DNA from: a bacterium UBA3756
Lineage (GTDB): Bacteria > Bacteroidota > Bacteroidia > Bacteroidales > Bacteroidaceae
Length of the DNA stretch: 11,743 bases
Assembly: GCA_002371695.1 (NCBI GenBank)
Contig: DFGG01000087.1
Coordinates: 6,519-18,261 of the forward strand
Direction of reading: 5' to 3'
Below are positions 1 to 6,845 of the stretch, piece by piece (the first letter of the stretch is position 1; each line of letters begins with the position of its first letter). A program made the translations under genes and the position numbers. The notes beneath the pieces are model-generated. The model was not told the DNA's origin. It made no database searches and saw only the letters and a list, made by a program, of their open reading frames with translations.

Positions 1-1305
1 CCTGCCAAGGATGCCGGACACATGGAGATTGTGAAGACGACGTACTGGAAGAACGACGATCCCGACGGCCACGGTGCTGTCAACTGGAATGGAACCTACC
101 GCTTTGGACTTGAGGGAACCGACGGCAATAATGAATGTATCACAACGCTACCCGAGGACATCTGGAACAAGCTGAAGACCGAAAAGTTCTATCTGCTTTA
201 TAAGGCTGCTGATCCCACATCATATCAGATCCGCGTTACCAACGGCTGGTGGGACACTCAGTGGATGGGTGCTGATAACGATATTGCACCGTGGAACATG
301 GCTGAGCGTATCATCGATAATGGCGACGGCACATTCTACATTGAGGTTGACCTCACTGGTGACCCGCTTGTTGAGACAATCGACCAGAAACACCTGCTCT
401 TTACTGGTAGCGGATATACCCCGCTTGAAATCTACTCTCAGGAGGAGAAATGGGTCGACGGTCCTGACGGCGACGTGGAGGTTAAGACCACTATATGGAG
501 TAACAACGGCGCAGGAGAAGTCAACTGGAATGGTACCTACCGCTTCGGACTCGAAGGTGCTGACGGTAATAATGAGTGCATAGCCACCTTCCCTGAAGAT
601 GTCTGGAACAAGCTGAAGACCGGTACTTTCTATATGCGCTATAAGCCAAGTGGAGACTCCTATCAGATTCGTGTCACCAACGGCTGGTGGGACACTCAGT
701 GGATGGGTGCCGATAACGACATTGCCCCATGGAACATGGCCGAGAGGATTATCGACAATGGTGACGGCACGTATTACATCGAAATCAATTTTGGCGACGA
801 CCCGATTGTCGGTACACTCGACCAGAAGCACCTGCTCTTCACAGGTAGCGGCTACACTGTCGAGGAGATTTACTTCATCGACATCATCAAGGGAGGCGGC
901 GGCTCGTCGGAGATTGACATCGCGCCCTTCACCCTCTATGAAGACCGCAGCGCCAACCTCTCGTGGCCGTACAACCCGTCGTGGAGCGACAACTCAGGAA
1001 AAATCCGCATCATGCGCGGCCTGGGCGATACACCTATCGAGAAGCTGGGCCTCAGCACCAGTTCGAAGTTCATCGTCTACAAGGAGCCTGGAACCACGGG
1101 CCAGATTCAGTTCAACAATCCCAACTGGGTAGACCTGCAGGCAGGTTGTAACGACTGGGACGGCAGCCTTGAGCAGATTGAGGTGCCCATCACCGAGGAT
1201 ATGCTGAAGTGCATCAACGGTGAAGTGGTTGACGGATGGAGCGACACCGCCCTGATCCTGCAGGGTGACGGTCTGACGGTGAAGAAGATTGTGATAGTGA
1301 AATAA
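1..1305 (+). CDS. Putative PUL surface glycan-binding protein with tandem beta-sandwich domains (5' partial)
   Basis: The reading frame is open from the first base, so the N-terminus, including any signal peptide, lies upstream; the ATG at 22 is internal. Three similar domains are visible. Repeats 1 and 2 share VNWNGTYRFGLEG, the run RVTNGWWDTQWMGADNDIAP, IDNGDGT and DQKHLLFTGSGYT. A more diverged third domain (about 910-1302) keeps the layout and ends with ALILQGDGLTVKKIVIVK. A GGGGSS linker (892-909) separates repeat 2 from domain 3. Each unit opens with a W-rich strand and closes with a 'hydrophobic-x-GxG-T-V-x-x-I' strand, as in the small beta-sandwich modules attached to Bacteroidota glycanases and surface glycan-binding proteins. 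Abundant Trp and Tyr suit sugar stacking. The GH26 gene downstream points to a role in beta-mannan or glucan capture at the cell surface. No catalytic domain is visible. It could instead be the C-terminal accessory part of a larger glycoside hydrolase. Function is inferred. Confidence 0.6.
   Translation, partial: PAKDAGHMEIVKTTYWKNDDPDGHGAVNWNGTYRFGLEGTDGNNECITTLPEDIWNKLKTEKFYLLYKAADPTSYQIRVTNGWWDTQWMGADNDIAPWNMAERIIDNGDGTFYIEVDLTGDPLVETIDQKHLLFTGSGYTPLEIYSQEEKWVDGPDGDVEVKTTIWSNNGAGEVNWNGTYRFGLEGADGNNECIATFPEDVWNKLKTGTFYMRYKPSGDSYQIRVTNGWWDTQWMGADNDIAPWNMAERIIDNGDGTYYIEINFGDDPIVGTLDQKHLLFTGSGYTVEEIYFIDIIKGGGGSSEIDIAPFTLYEDRSANLSWPYNPSWSDNSGKIRIMRGLGDTPIEKLGLSTSSKFIVYKEPGTTGQIQFNNPNWVDLQAGCNDWDGSLEQIEVPITEDMLKCINGEVVDGWSDTALILQGDGLTVKKIVIVK
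31..888 (+). repeat. Two in-frame tandem domain-coding repeats (about 440-450 nt period)
   Basis: Copy 1 (about 31-453) and copy 2 (about 481-888) encode two similar domains. The best conserved stretch is identical over 35 nt at 238-272 and 676-710, starting at the codons for T-N-G-W-W-D, and stays nearly identical after that. Such identity at synonymous positions indicates a fairly recent duplication or gene conversion. Copies differ by small in-frame indels: copy 2 has a shorter strand-1 loop, and copy 1 reads AADPTSYQ where copy 2 reads SGDSYQ. Confidence 0.85.
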
Positions 1306-1340
1306 ATAAGCCAACCTGGCAGATAACACCTTTAAGGAAT

Positions 1341-1365
1341 AGCGCCCGTCATGATGACGGGCGCT
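1341..1365 (+). terminator. Intergenic stem-loop, probable weak terminator or attenuator before the GH26 gene
   Basis: A perfect 11-bp inverted repeat (AGCGCCCGTCA, loop TGA, TGACGGGCGCT) starts 35 nt after the upstream stop codon and ends 12 nt before the GH26 start. The stem is GC-rich, but the following ATTATCAAGCTT is a poor U-tract. Termination may therefore be partial, or the hairpin may act as an RNA stability or translation element between cistrons. Confidence 0.6.
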
Positions 1366-1377
1366 ATTATCAAGCTT

Positions 1378-2823
1378 ATGAAACGAACCTATTATTTACT
1401 GATGCTGCTGGCATCATTAGTATTGCCAGCCTGTGGTGGCGGCGACACCGACGACCCCGAACCGACACCGACACCCCCTACCCCGGTGACTGCGCCGAAA
1501 GTCGTTTCCACCACCCCTGCCGACCAGGCAACTGGCATAGCCGTGGGCAAGGTAGAAGTACAGATTACGTATGACCAAAATGTCATTCGCTCTAGCAACA
1601 TCACTCCAGAAATCAGTGGTGCAACCCTTAGTGGAACACCATCGGTCAACGGCAAAGTGTTAGCTCTGACACTCAACTGCCCCAACTACGAGACGAAGGT
1701 TTCGCTGACAATCCCCGAAGGTTATATCTACGTCACAGGAGCCAAGGCAGCAGCCTACACGCTCACCTTCACGACTGAAAAGAAGTCTGAGGAGCCCATC
1801 GCCAAGAAAGGAGATATCGCTACACAGCCACTGACCAATAACTCGGCCGCAGGCAAGTTGTATACCTATCTTTATCGACAGTATGGAGAGAAGACCATCT
1901 CCAGTGTGATGGCCGAGTGGAACTGGAACCACAACATAGCCGACAAGATATTCAAGGCCACAGGCAAATATCCGGCAATGAACTGCTACGACTTCATCCA
2001 CATATTCGTTCCTTCGGGTAATGGATGGATAGACTACAACGACATCACCCCTGTCACGGAGTGGGCCGATGCCGGAGGCATCGTCTCGCTGATGTGGCAC
2101 TTCAATGTGCCGAAGAAGGAGAATGAGACCATCACCACTAATGGCGGTGGCGTCACTTATTCGCCATCTGAAACCACTTTCAAGGCATCCAATGCCCTGA
2201 AGGATGGTACATGGGAGAACAAGTGGTTCTATCAGGAGATGGAGAAGGTGGCCAATGTTATTCTCAAACTGCAGGACAAGGGCATCGCAGCCGTTTGGCG
2301 CCCGTTCCATGAGGCTGCCGGCAATGCCACAGCCAAGCAGCAGGCCAACTGGACAAAATCATGGTTCTGGTGGGGTTACGAGGGAGCAGATACCTACAAG
2401 AAACTCTGGAAAGCCATGTATGACTATTTCCAGCAGAAAGGCATAACAAACCTGCTCTGGGTGTGGACTACACAGAACTACAATGGCAACAGCAGTCAGT
2501 TTAACCAGGACACCGACTGGTATCCTGGCGACAACTATGTGGATATCGTCGCCCGCGATCTCTATGGCTATACGTCATCACAGAACCAGCAAGAGTTTAC
2601 TGAGATACAGGCTGCCTATCCAACAAAGATGGTGGTGCTCGGCGAATGTGGAACAGATACCAATAACAAAAAGGCCTTTGCCAATATCGCCGATGTATGG
2701 TCGGCCGGGGCCAAGTGGGGCTGGTTTATGGCATGGTGCGGCGACAATCTGCCCAGCAACGACTGGTGGAAAGCAGCACTGAGCGACTCCAACGTTATCA
2801 CTCGCGATCAAGTGAAATACTAA
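1378..2823 (+). CDS. GH26 endo-beta-1,4-mannanase-like lipoprotein with N-terminal Ig-like domain
   Basis: Predicted outer-surface enzyme that cleaves internal beta-1,4-mannosidic bonds (GH26), 481 aa. I chose the ATG at 1378: it begins MKRTYYLLMLLASLVLPAC, a lipoprotein signal peptide with Cys19 as the lipidated residue. ATGs at 1351 and 1354 are in frame but lie inside a stem-loop and would spoil the signal peptide. Gly/Asp-rich residues after Cys19 and a Pro/Thr linker (about 28-38) fit surface export. Residues about 40-134 look like a bacterial Ig-like (Big_5) domain. The GH26 domain spans about 150-481: WHFN at 240-243, the acid/base motif WRPFHEAAG with Glu312, FWWG at 330-333, and LGECG with Glu423 as nucleophile. 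The upstream neighbour is a glycan-binding-like protein and a GH5 enzyme converges downstream, as expected in a hemicellulose utilisation locus. Exact substrate is inferred; some GH26 members act on other beta-glycans. Confidence 0.88.
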   Translation: MKRTYYLLMLLASLVLPACGGGDTDDPEPTPTPPTPVTAPKVVSTTPADQATGIAVGKVEVQITYDQNVIRSSNITPEISGATLSGTPSVNGKVLALTLNCPNYETKVSLTIPEGYIYVTGAKAAAYTLTFTTEKKSEEPIAKKGDIATQPLTNNSAAGKLYTYLYRQYGEKTISSVMAEWNWNHNIADKIFKATGKYPAMNCYDFIHIFVPSGNGWIDYNDITPVTEWADAGGIVSLMWHFNVPKKENETITTNGGGVTYSPSETTFKASNALKDGTWENKWFYQEMEKVANVILKLQDKGIAAVWRPFHEAAGNATAKQQANWTKSWFWWGYEGADTYKKLWKAMYDYFQQKGITNLLWVWTTQNYNGNSSQFNQDTDWYPGDNYVDIVARDLYGYTSSQNQQEFTEIQAAYPTKMVVLGECGTDTNNKKAFANIADVWSAGAKWGWFMAWCGDNLPSNDWWKAALSDSNVITRDQVKY

Positions 2824-2837
2824 ATTGCGATAAATAT

Positions 2838-2883
2838 ATAAGGAAACCGCCGTCTGACATATATCAGACGGCGGTTTCCTTAT
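2838..2883. terminator. Bidirectional intrinsic terminator between convergent glycanase genes
   Basis: A perfect 20-bp stem (left arm 2838-2857, right arm 2864-2883) closes a 6-nt loop between the stop of the GH26 gene and the stop of the GH5 gene. Outer pairs are A/T, so on either strand the GC-rich core is followed by a T-containing tail; the minus-strand tail (TTTCCTTATATATTT) is the better one. It fills most of the 72-nt gap and should end transcription from both sides. Confidence 0.88.
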
Positions 2884-2895
2884 CAAGTTCTAATT

Positions 2896-4683
2896 TCAAT
2901 AGACGACCTTCTTTCCGTTCTTGACATAAATACCCTTTGCAGGCTGGCCGTTTAACCGACGTCCTGTCAAGTCGTAGATATTGCCATCCATAGGCTTCTC
3001 CTGCTTTACACCACTGATGCCAGTAGTAGCAGTGACATCACTCAGGGTGCAGCCCCAGCTGACAGAGGGACTACATGGTTTCTCCTCGCCACTTCTGGTC
3101 TTAAGCTTCGCACTCTTCACCCGCACGCGGCCACTGTTCTGTTTGCACTGGAGGGTGATCTTGTTGATTGTACCCAGACTGGCGGCAAATGCCAGCGTAC
3201 TTTCTGCAGATGTGATATCCCTGGTATAGCCACTGCTGTATTTAGAGCAATAAACCTTCCATTGAAGCATACCGTCGGCGGGAGCCTCTTCAAGTTGCAG
3301 GACTGCACTGCTATAGTCAGCCGACGTAAAGCTACCACCATTATAGAGATACAGCTCAGACCACTGCTGGTTGAAGTCTACTGCGAAGGACACCGTAAAT
3401 TCGGACGGCTGTGGCAGTACAGGATTGAAGCTGCTTCCATGATAAGCCTTTACCAGGCGTTCGGCAAGGTCGGCCTGATTGAAAGCAGGCAATGAGCGGT
3501 TGATACCGTCGGTAAGTCCCATCCACCAGAACGTGGCGACATTGCTCTCCTTGCATTTCTGAACCATATAGTCCACGAACTCAAACATCACGTCGCGACG
3601 GGCATCATAGTCAGTCTTGCCATCGCCCTTGTCAACATTGGCCGTGCCCCACTCTCCCAAGATCATAGGTATACCTTTAGAGATGATATGGGTATTCCAT
3701 GCTGCCACCATATCGTCTATTTCCTTCTTGACACCAGACATGCCGCCCTCGATGTTGGGATAGTCATGAACCTGCACGATCAGATGGTTCTCTACCTCAT
3801 CAGTGGGGATAGTGAGTTGTGAGAGGGGATCTTTCAAGTGGTTGTTCCAGGTACCGCTGCCGCAACAGGCTCCGTATGTATTCACCACAAGATTACGATT
3901 GGCATTATTGCCTCCTGTCTGGCGGACGGTGGTCACAAAGCTCTGGGCATAGCCATTGATGCCCTTATAGGCAGAAGCAGCTTTCAGTTGGTCATACTTA
4001 TCTGGAGTATTGAAAGAAGCAAAACACCAAGATCCCCAGCTAAATCCAGTAATATTGCCATTTTTATCTCGGTTTGCAGTATACACTGTATCAAGCATTT
4101 CATTATATGACTCAAACAATAATTTCTCGTCGTAGTCTTTAAATTCCTCTGCGATTTGTTTCCATAAGAATTCAAAACGAGCCTTATTGTTATCATAATT
4201 TGTCTCTGAAGCGTGAATCCAATGAGAATGGGTTACGTTTCCCTGCTTATCACCAGAGTCGGCACCCGTATCATGATGCACGTTGATGATGCAATACAAG
4301 CCCTGGTTGATGACGTAGTCGACGACCTCATGGACGCGGGCCATCCATGCAGCATCGACGTTGCCGTCCTTATCCATGTGGTTATACCAAGTGACAGGCA
4401 CGCGGATAGCACCAAAGCCGGCATCCTTCATCATGCGAAACAATTCGGGTTTGGCAGATGGCTGCCCCCAGCAGTTTTCAGACTCAAGCCCCTGCTGTCC
4501 CCAGTAGTCATCCCTCGTAATATCAGAGGTCACCGTCTGGTTGTTAGCCTCGAGGGTATTACCCAGATTCCAACCAATGCCCATATTCTTCACGGCTTCG
4601 GTCGCCGTCTCAAAATCATCGGCTGCTGCATGGGGGAGTCCCATCAGGAGCAGGCCAGTTAGTACAGTTAATAGTTTTCTCAT
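2896..4683 (-). CDS. GH5 endo-beta-1,4-glucanase or mannanase-like enzyme with C-terminal sorting tail
   Basis: Secreted 595-aa glycoside hydrolase. Residues 1-21 form a Sec signal peptide (MRKLLTVLTGLLLMGLPHAAA). The GH5 barrel covers about 24-415: GWNLGNTLE (37-45), IRVPVTWYNH (93-102), NVHHD (134-138), acid/base Glu195 in ESYNEM, HDY (306-308), nucleophile Glu344 in ILGEWG, and FWWMGL (385-390). This motif set resembles subfamily GH5_4 (endoglucanase, xyloglucanase, lichenase, some mannanases); the subfamily is a judgement. Residues about 426-530 form a beta-rich accessory domain, perhaps carbohydrate-binding. The last about 32 residues (GNIYDLTGRR...GIYVKNGKKVVY) match the Prevotella/Bacteroidota C-terminal tail linked to type IX secretion. 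The start lies 33 nt after the acyltransferase gene with no terminator and no clear promoter in between, so co-transcription is possible. A 180-nt AT-rich patch covers residues 162-221. Confidence 0.9.
   Translation of the reverse strand: MRKLLTVLTGLLLMGLPHAAADDFETATEAVKNMGIGWNLGNTLEANNQTVTSDITRDDYWGQQGLESENCWGQPSAKPELFRMMKDAGFGAIRVPVTWYNHMDKDGNVDAAWMARVHEVVDYVINQGLYCIINVHHDTGADSGDKQGNVTHSHWIHASETNYDNNKARFEFLWKQIAEEFKDYDEKLLFESYNEMLDTVYTANRDKNGNITGFSWGSWCFASFNTPDKYDQLKAASAYKGINGYAQSFVTTVRQTGGNNANRNLVVNTYGACCGSGTWNNHLKDPLSQLTIPTDEVENHLIVQVHDYPNIEGGMSGVKKEIDDMVAAWNTHIISKGIPMILGEWGTANVDKGDGKTDYDARRDVMFEFVDYMVQKCKESNVATFWWMGLTDGINRSLPAFNQADLAERLVKAYHGSSFNPVLPQPSEFTVSFAVDFNQQWSELYLYNGGSFTSADYSSAVLQLEEAPADGMLQWKVYCSKYSSGYTRDITSAESTLAFAASLGTINKITLQCKQNSGRVRVKSAKLKTRSGEEKPCSPSVSWGCTLSDVTATTGISGVKQEKPMDGNIYDLTGRRLNGQPAKGIYVKNGKKVVY
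4021..4200 (-). other. AT-rich composition patch inside the GH5 gene
   Basis: A hand count gives 59 G+C in 180 bases (33%), against 57% in 3601-3660 and 60% in 4321-4380 of the same gene. Codons here mostly end in A or T, while flanking codons mostly end in C or G. The reading frame is unbroken, and the patch encodes residues 162-221, including catalytic Glu195. It looks like a recombined segment from a lower-GC homologue, though mutation bias cannot be excluded. Confidence 0.6.
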
Positions 4684-4716
4684 ATTCAGTAATATCTTAG
4701 TTAATTAGTTTCTGCA

Positions 4717-5856
4717 TCATTCCGCATTCTGCTTATTGATGACGGGATTGGCGTACATCGTCAGGATGCGCTCCCGAAGGAAGGGCTCGTCCTTGTCTGC
4801 AAGCCGTATCTTCGCCAGCTGCCCTTGGAGATAGTCATCGAAGCGCTGCTTGTCGGCAGGGGTATAGTGAGTGGCATGATCGCTGTTGCCATTGATCTCG
4901 TCAAGAGCTACGTAGTTACAGGGGAAGAGTTCATAGCCCCGGTGAATCTCCCGGTCCATTCTTTCAGCCAGTGCCTTGTAGTATTCTGTCTTGGGCAGAT
5001 CAGCCAGCTCGTCGATCCAGTTATTAACAGGAGCAGCCGGACGATAGACCACACGCCCCTTATAACCGAAGATACCAGTCTTCATGTTGTCGAGATCGTC
5101 CTGCCGGCTTTTCTTGAAGGCAGGGTTATCGCGTTTCTGCTGGAACTCCTGAGCCTTGAGATAGTCGCAGGGGTCATATTCGTAGCTGATGGTCAGTGGT
5201 ACGATATTGAGTTCTCGCAGGTCTCCTCCCATAGCCAGCATCTTCAGCACGGCATCCTGGGTATGGTCACTGGAGTCCTTGGCACGCCCCTCTCGCTGAG
5301 CCAGCCAGATATTCTCCTTTTTCTGGGTCACGGCATAATGGATATAGCGACTCATCAGTTGCGAGGCAGTAAGTGTCTCTCGCAACGAAAGACCACGGCG
5401 CACGGTGAAGGCCTTGTTCATCCGCACGAGCCGCTTAATCCATGGATAGATGAGCAGGTTGTCACCGATACCTATCTCCACTGTAGTGGGATAGCCGGCC
5501 TCTATCAGTTTGACGTCGAGGAAAGCGGAGTCGAGCACGATGTCGCGATGATTGCTGACGAAGGTGAATCGCTGACTCTTATCGACATGAGCAATTGAAT
5601 CGTCGGAAAAAGAACAGCCATCAGTATGCTTGCGGATAATATATTTGACGACGGGTTTCATGAAGCGCAACTGAAAGTCGAGCGGTGTATTCACTCCCTT
5701 GAAAGCCAGTCTCAGCAGGGCATTACGTACACCCTTCGGCAACCAAGGCACGAATCCATTGAGCACCAGCTGGAACTGCCTGTCGCTGAGCAATTCCTCA
5801 AATGCCTGTTTCATCTCGCCAGCCTCATAAGGCCTGATCTCGTCGAACTCTCCCAT
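4717..5856 (-). CDS. PlsC/PlsB-like glycerolipid acyltransferase family protein
   Basis: Probable membrane-associated acyltransferase of phospholipid synthesis, 379 aa. Visible signs: a block I-like motif VSNHRDIVLDSAF at 100-112 (His103); a block II-like RMNKAFTVRRG (145-155); a block III-like WLAQREGRAKDS (184-195) in place of the usual FPEGTRS; and a block IV-like NIVPLTISYEYDP (217-229). The spacing in block I is His-X5-Asp (His103 to Asp109) rather than canonical His-X4-Asp, unless Asp105 serves. There is no obvious signal peptide or long transmembrane helix. It starts 2 nt after the ddl stop codon, so translational coupling is likely, and it shares the operon promoter. Substrates (lysophosphatidate, glycerol-3-phosphate or another acceptor) cannot be told from sequence; a role in ornithine or other aminolipid synthesis remains open. 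Confidence 0.8.
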   Translation of the reverse strand: MGEFDEIRPYEAGEMKQAFEELLSDRQFQLVLNGFVPWLPKGVRNALLRLAFKGVNTPLDFQLRFMKPVVKYIIRKHTDGCSFSDDSIAHVDKSQRFTFVSNHRDIVLDSAFLDVKLIEAGYPTTVEIGIGDNLLIYPWIKRLVRMNKAFTVRRGLSLRETLTASQLMSRYIHYAVTQKKENIWLAQREGRAKDSSDHTQDAVLKMLAMGGDLRELNIVPLTISYEYDPCDYLKAQEFQQKRDNPAFKKSRQDDLDNMKTGIFGYKGRVVYRPAAPVNNWIDELADLPKTEYYKALAERMDREIHRGYELFPCNYVALDEINGNSDHATHYTPADKQRFDDYLQGQLAKIRLADKDEPFLRERILTMYANPVINKQNAE

Positions 5857-5858
5857 GA

Positions 5859-6845
5859 TCAGAATTGGTTTTCCACGATGTCGCTCAGCACATCAGCCAT
5901 ATCGAGTCCTGCAGCACGGACCTGCTGTGGAATGAAGCTGGTGGCTGTCATACCAGGCGTAGTATTCACCTCGAGCATCGATATTTTTCCCTCCTTAGAG
6001 ATGATATAATCGATACGGATGATACCGTTGCAGTGCAGGATATCGTAAATATGGCTGGTGATCTTTCCCACACGTTCAGCCACCTCGGCAGGGATGCGGG
6101 CAGGAGTAATCTCCTGTACCTGGCCGTTGTACTTCGCATCGTAGTCGAAGAACTCGTTACTCGTCACCACCTCTGTGATGGGGAAGATGACTGTCTTCTC
6201 GCGGGTCTTATAGATGCCCTGTGTAATCTCGGTGCCGTCGAGGTAACTCTCCACCATCACTTCAGGACTCTCCATCATCGCCTTCCGGATGGCGGGAGCC
6301 AACTGATCCTTGTTCTTCACCTTCGTCACACCAAACGACGAACCGTCGGCAGCCGGTTTAACGAAGCAGGGCATGCCGATGCGCTCTTCTATCTCATCGT
6401 CGCCCACCAACTCCTCATAGCCCTTACGGATGAGCAGAGAGTCGGCCACCGAGACGCCATAGCTGCGCAGATACTGGTTCAGCACAAACTTGTCGAAGGT
6501 CATGGCCTCCACCAATACACCACTTGTGGAGTAAGGCAGACCTATCAATTCAAAATAGCCTTGCAAGATACCATTTTCGCCAGGAGTGCCGTGAATGGTG
6601 ATGTAGACATAGTCGAAAGTACGCTTCTTCCCATCCTCCTGGAACGAGAAATCGTTGCGGTCTATCTTGGCCGTTGTGCCATCGTGCAGCTCCACGTGCC
6701 AGTCAAGCCCTTTGATGTCCACGATATACACATTATAACGCTCCTTGTCGAAGAAGGAGTATAATCCCTGTCCGGAGCGCAGCGATACGTCGTGTTCCGA
6801 AGAGTCGCCACCACATACGATGGCAATTGTTCTCTTATTCTGCAT
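5859..6845 (-). CDS. ddl: D-alanine--D-alanine ligase
   Basis: Cytoplasmic ATP-grasp enzyme joining two D-Ala molecules for peptidoglycan precursors, 328 aa, a normal length. Visible features: N-terminal IAIVCGGDSSEHDVSLRSG with Glu17, the equivalent of the substrate-binding Glu of E. coli DdlB; ATP-binding CFVKPAADGSSFGVTKV (160-176); the omega-loop FFDYDAKYNG (232-241) with Tyr239; and metal-binding residues in RIDYII (Asp279) and LEVNTTPGMT (Glu292, Asn294). Tyr in the AKY position is the D-Ala-D-Ala type; D-Ala-D-Lac ligases of Leuconostoc type carry Phe there, so precursors ending in D-Ala-D-Ala are expected. The ATG at 6845 lies inside the end of the rluD gene (11-nt overlap), showing tight operon packing. 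Confidence 0.95.
   Translation of the reverse strand: MQNKRTIAIVCGGDSSEHDVSLRSGQGLYSFFDKERYNVYIVDIKGLDWHVELHDGTTAKIDRNDFSFQEDGKKRTFDYVYITIHGTPGENGILQGYFELIGLPYSTSGVLVEAMTFDKFVLNQYLRSYGVSVADSLLIRKGYEELVGDDEIEERIGMPCFVKPAADGSSFGVTKVKNKDQLAPAIRKAMMESPEVMVESYLDGTEITQGIYKTREKTVIFPITEVVTSNEFFDYDAKYNGQVQEITPARIPAEVAERVGKITSHIYDILHCNGIIRIDYIISKEGKISMLEVNTTPGMTATSFIPQQVRAAGLDMADVLSDIVENQF

Noticed and set aside
220..831. Long minus-strand open frame opposite the repeat-domain protein
   Set aside because: It mirrors the in-frame repeats of the plus-strand gene, has no recognisable domain or promoter, and the plus strand has clear protein-family logic.
1660..2310. 216-codon minus-strand open frame opposite GH26
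   Set aside because: It lies within the GH26 gene, whose catalytic motifs are clear; no signal or family resemblance in the antisense translation.
2896..2992. Reading the GH5 C-terminal tail as a frameshifted or separate gene
   Set aside because: The frame is continuous, and the tail matches the short C-terminal sorting motif often seen on secreted Prevotella enzymes.
4825..5598. 257-codon plus-strand open frame opposite the acyltransferase
   Set aside because: The minus strand carries acyltransferase motifs and operon structure; the plus frame has no recognisable motif and no promoter, and looks like a codon-bias shadow.
5865..6764. 299-codon plus-strand open frame opposite ddl
   Set aside because: ddl is unmistakable on the minus strand. 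The opposite translation is low-complexity His/Leu-rich text, as expected of an antisense shadow.
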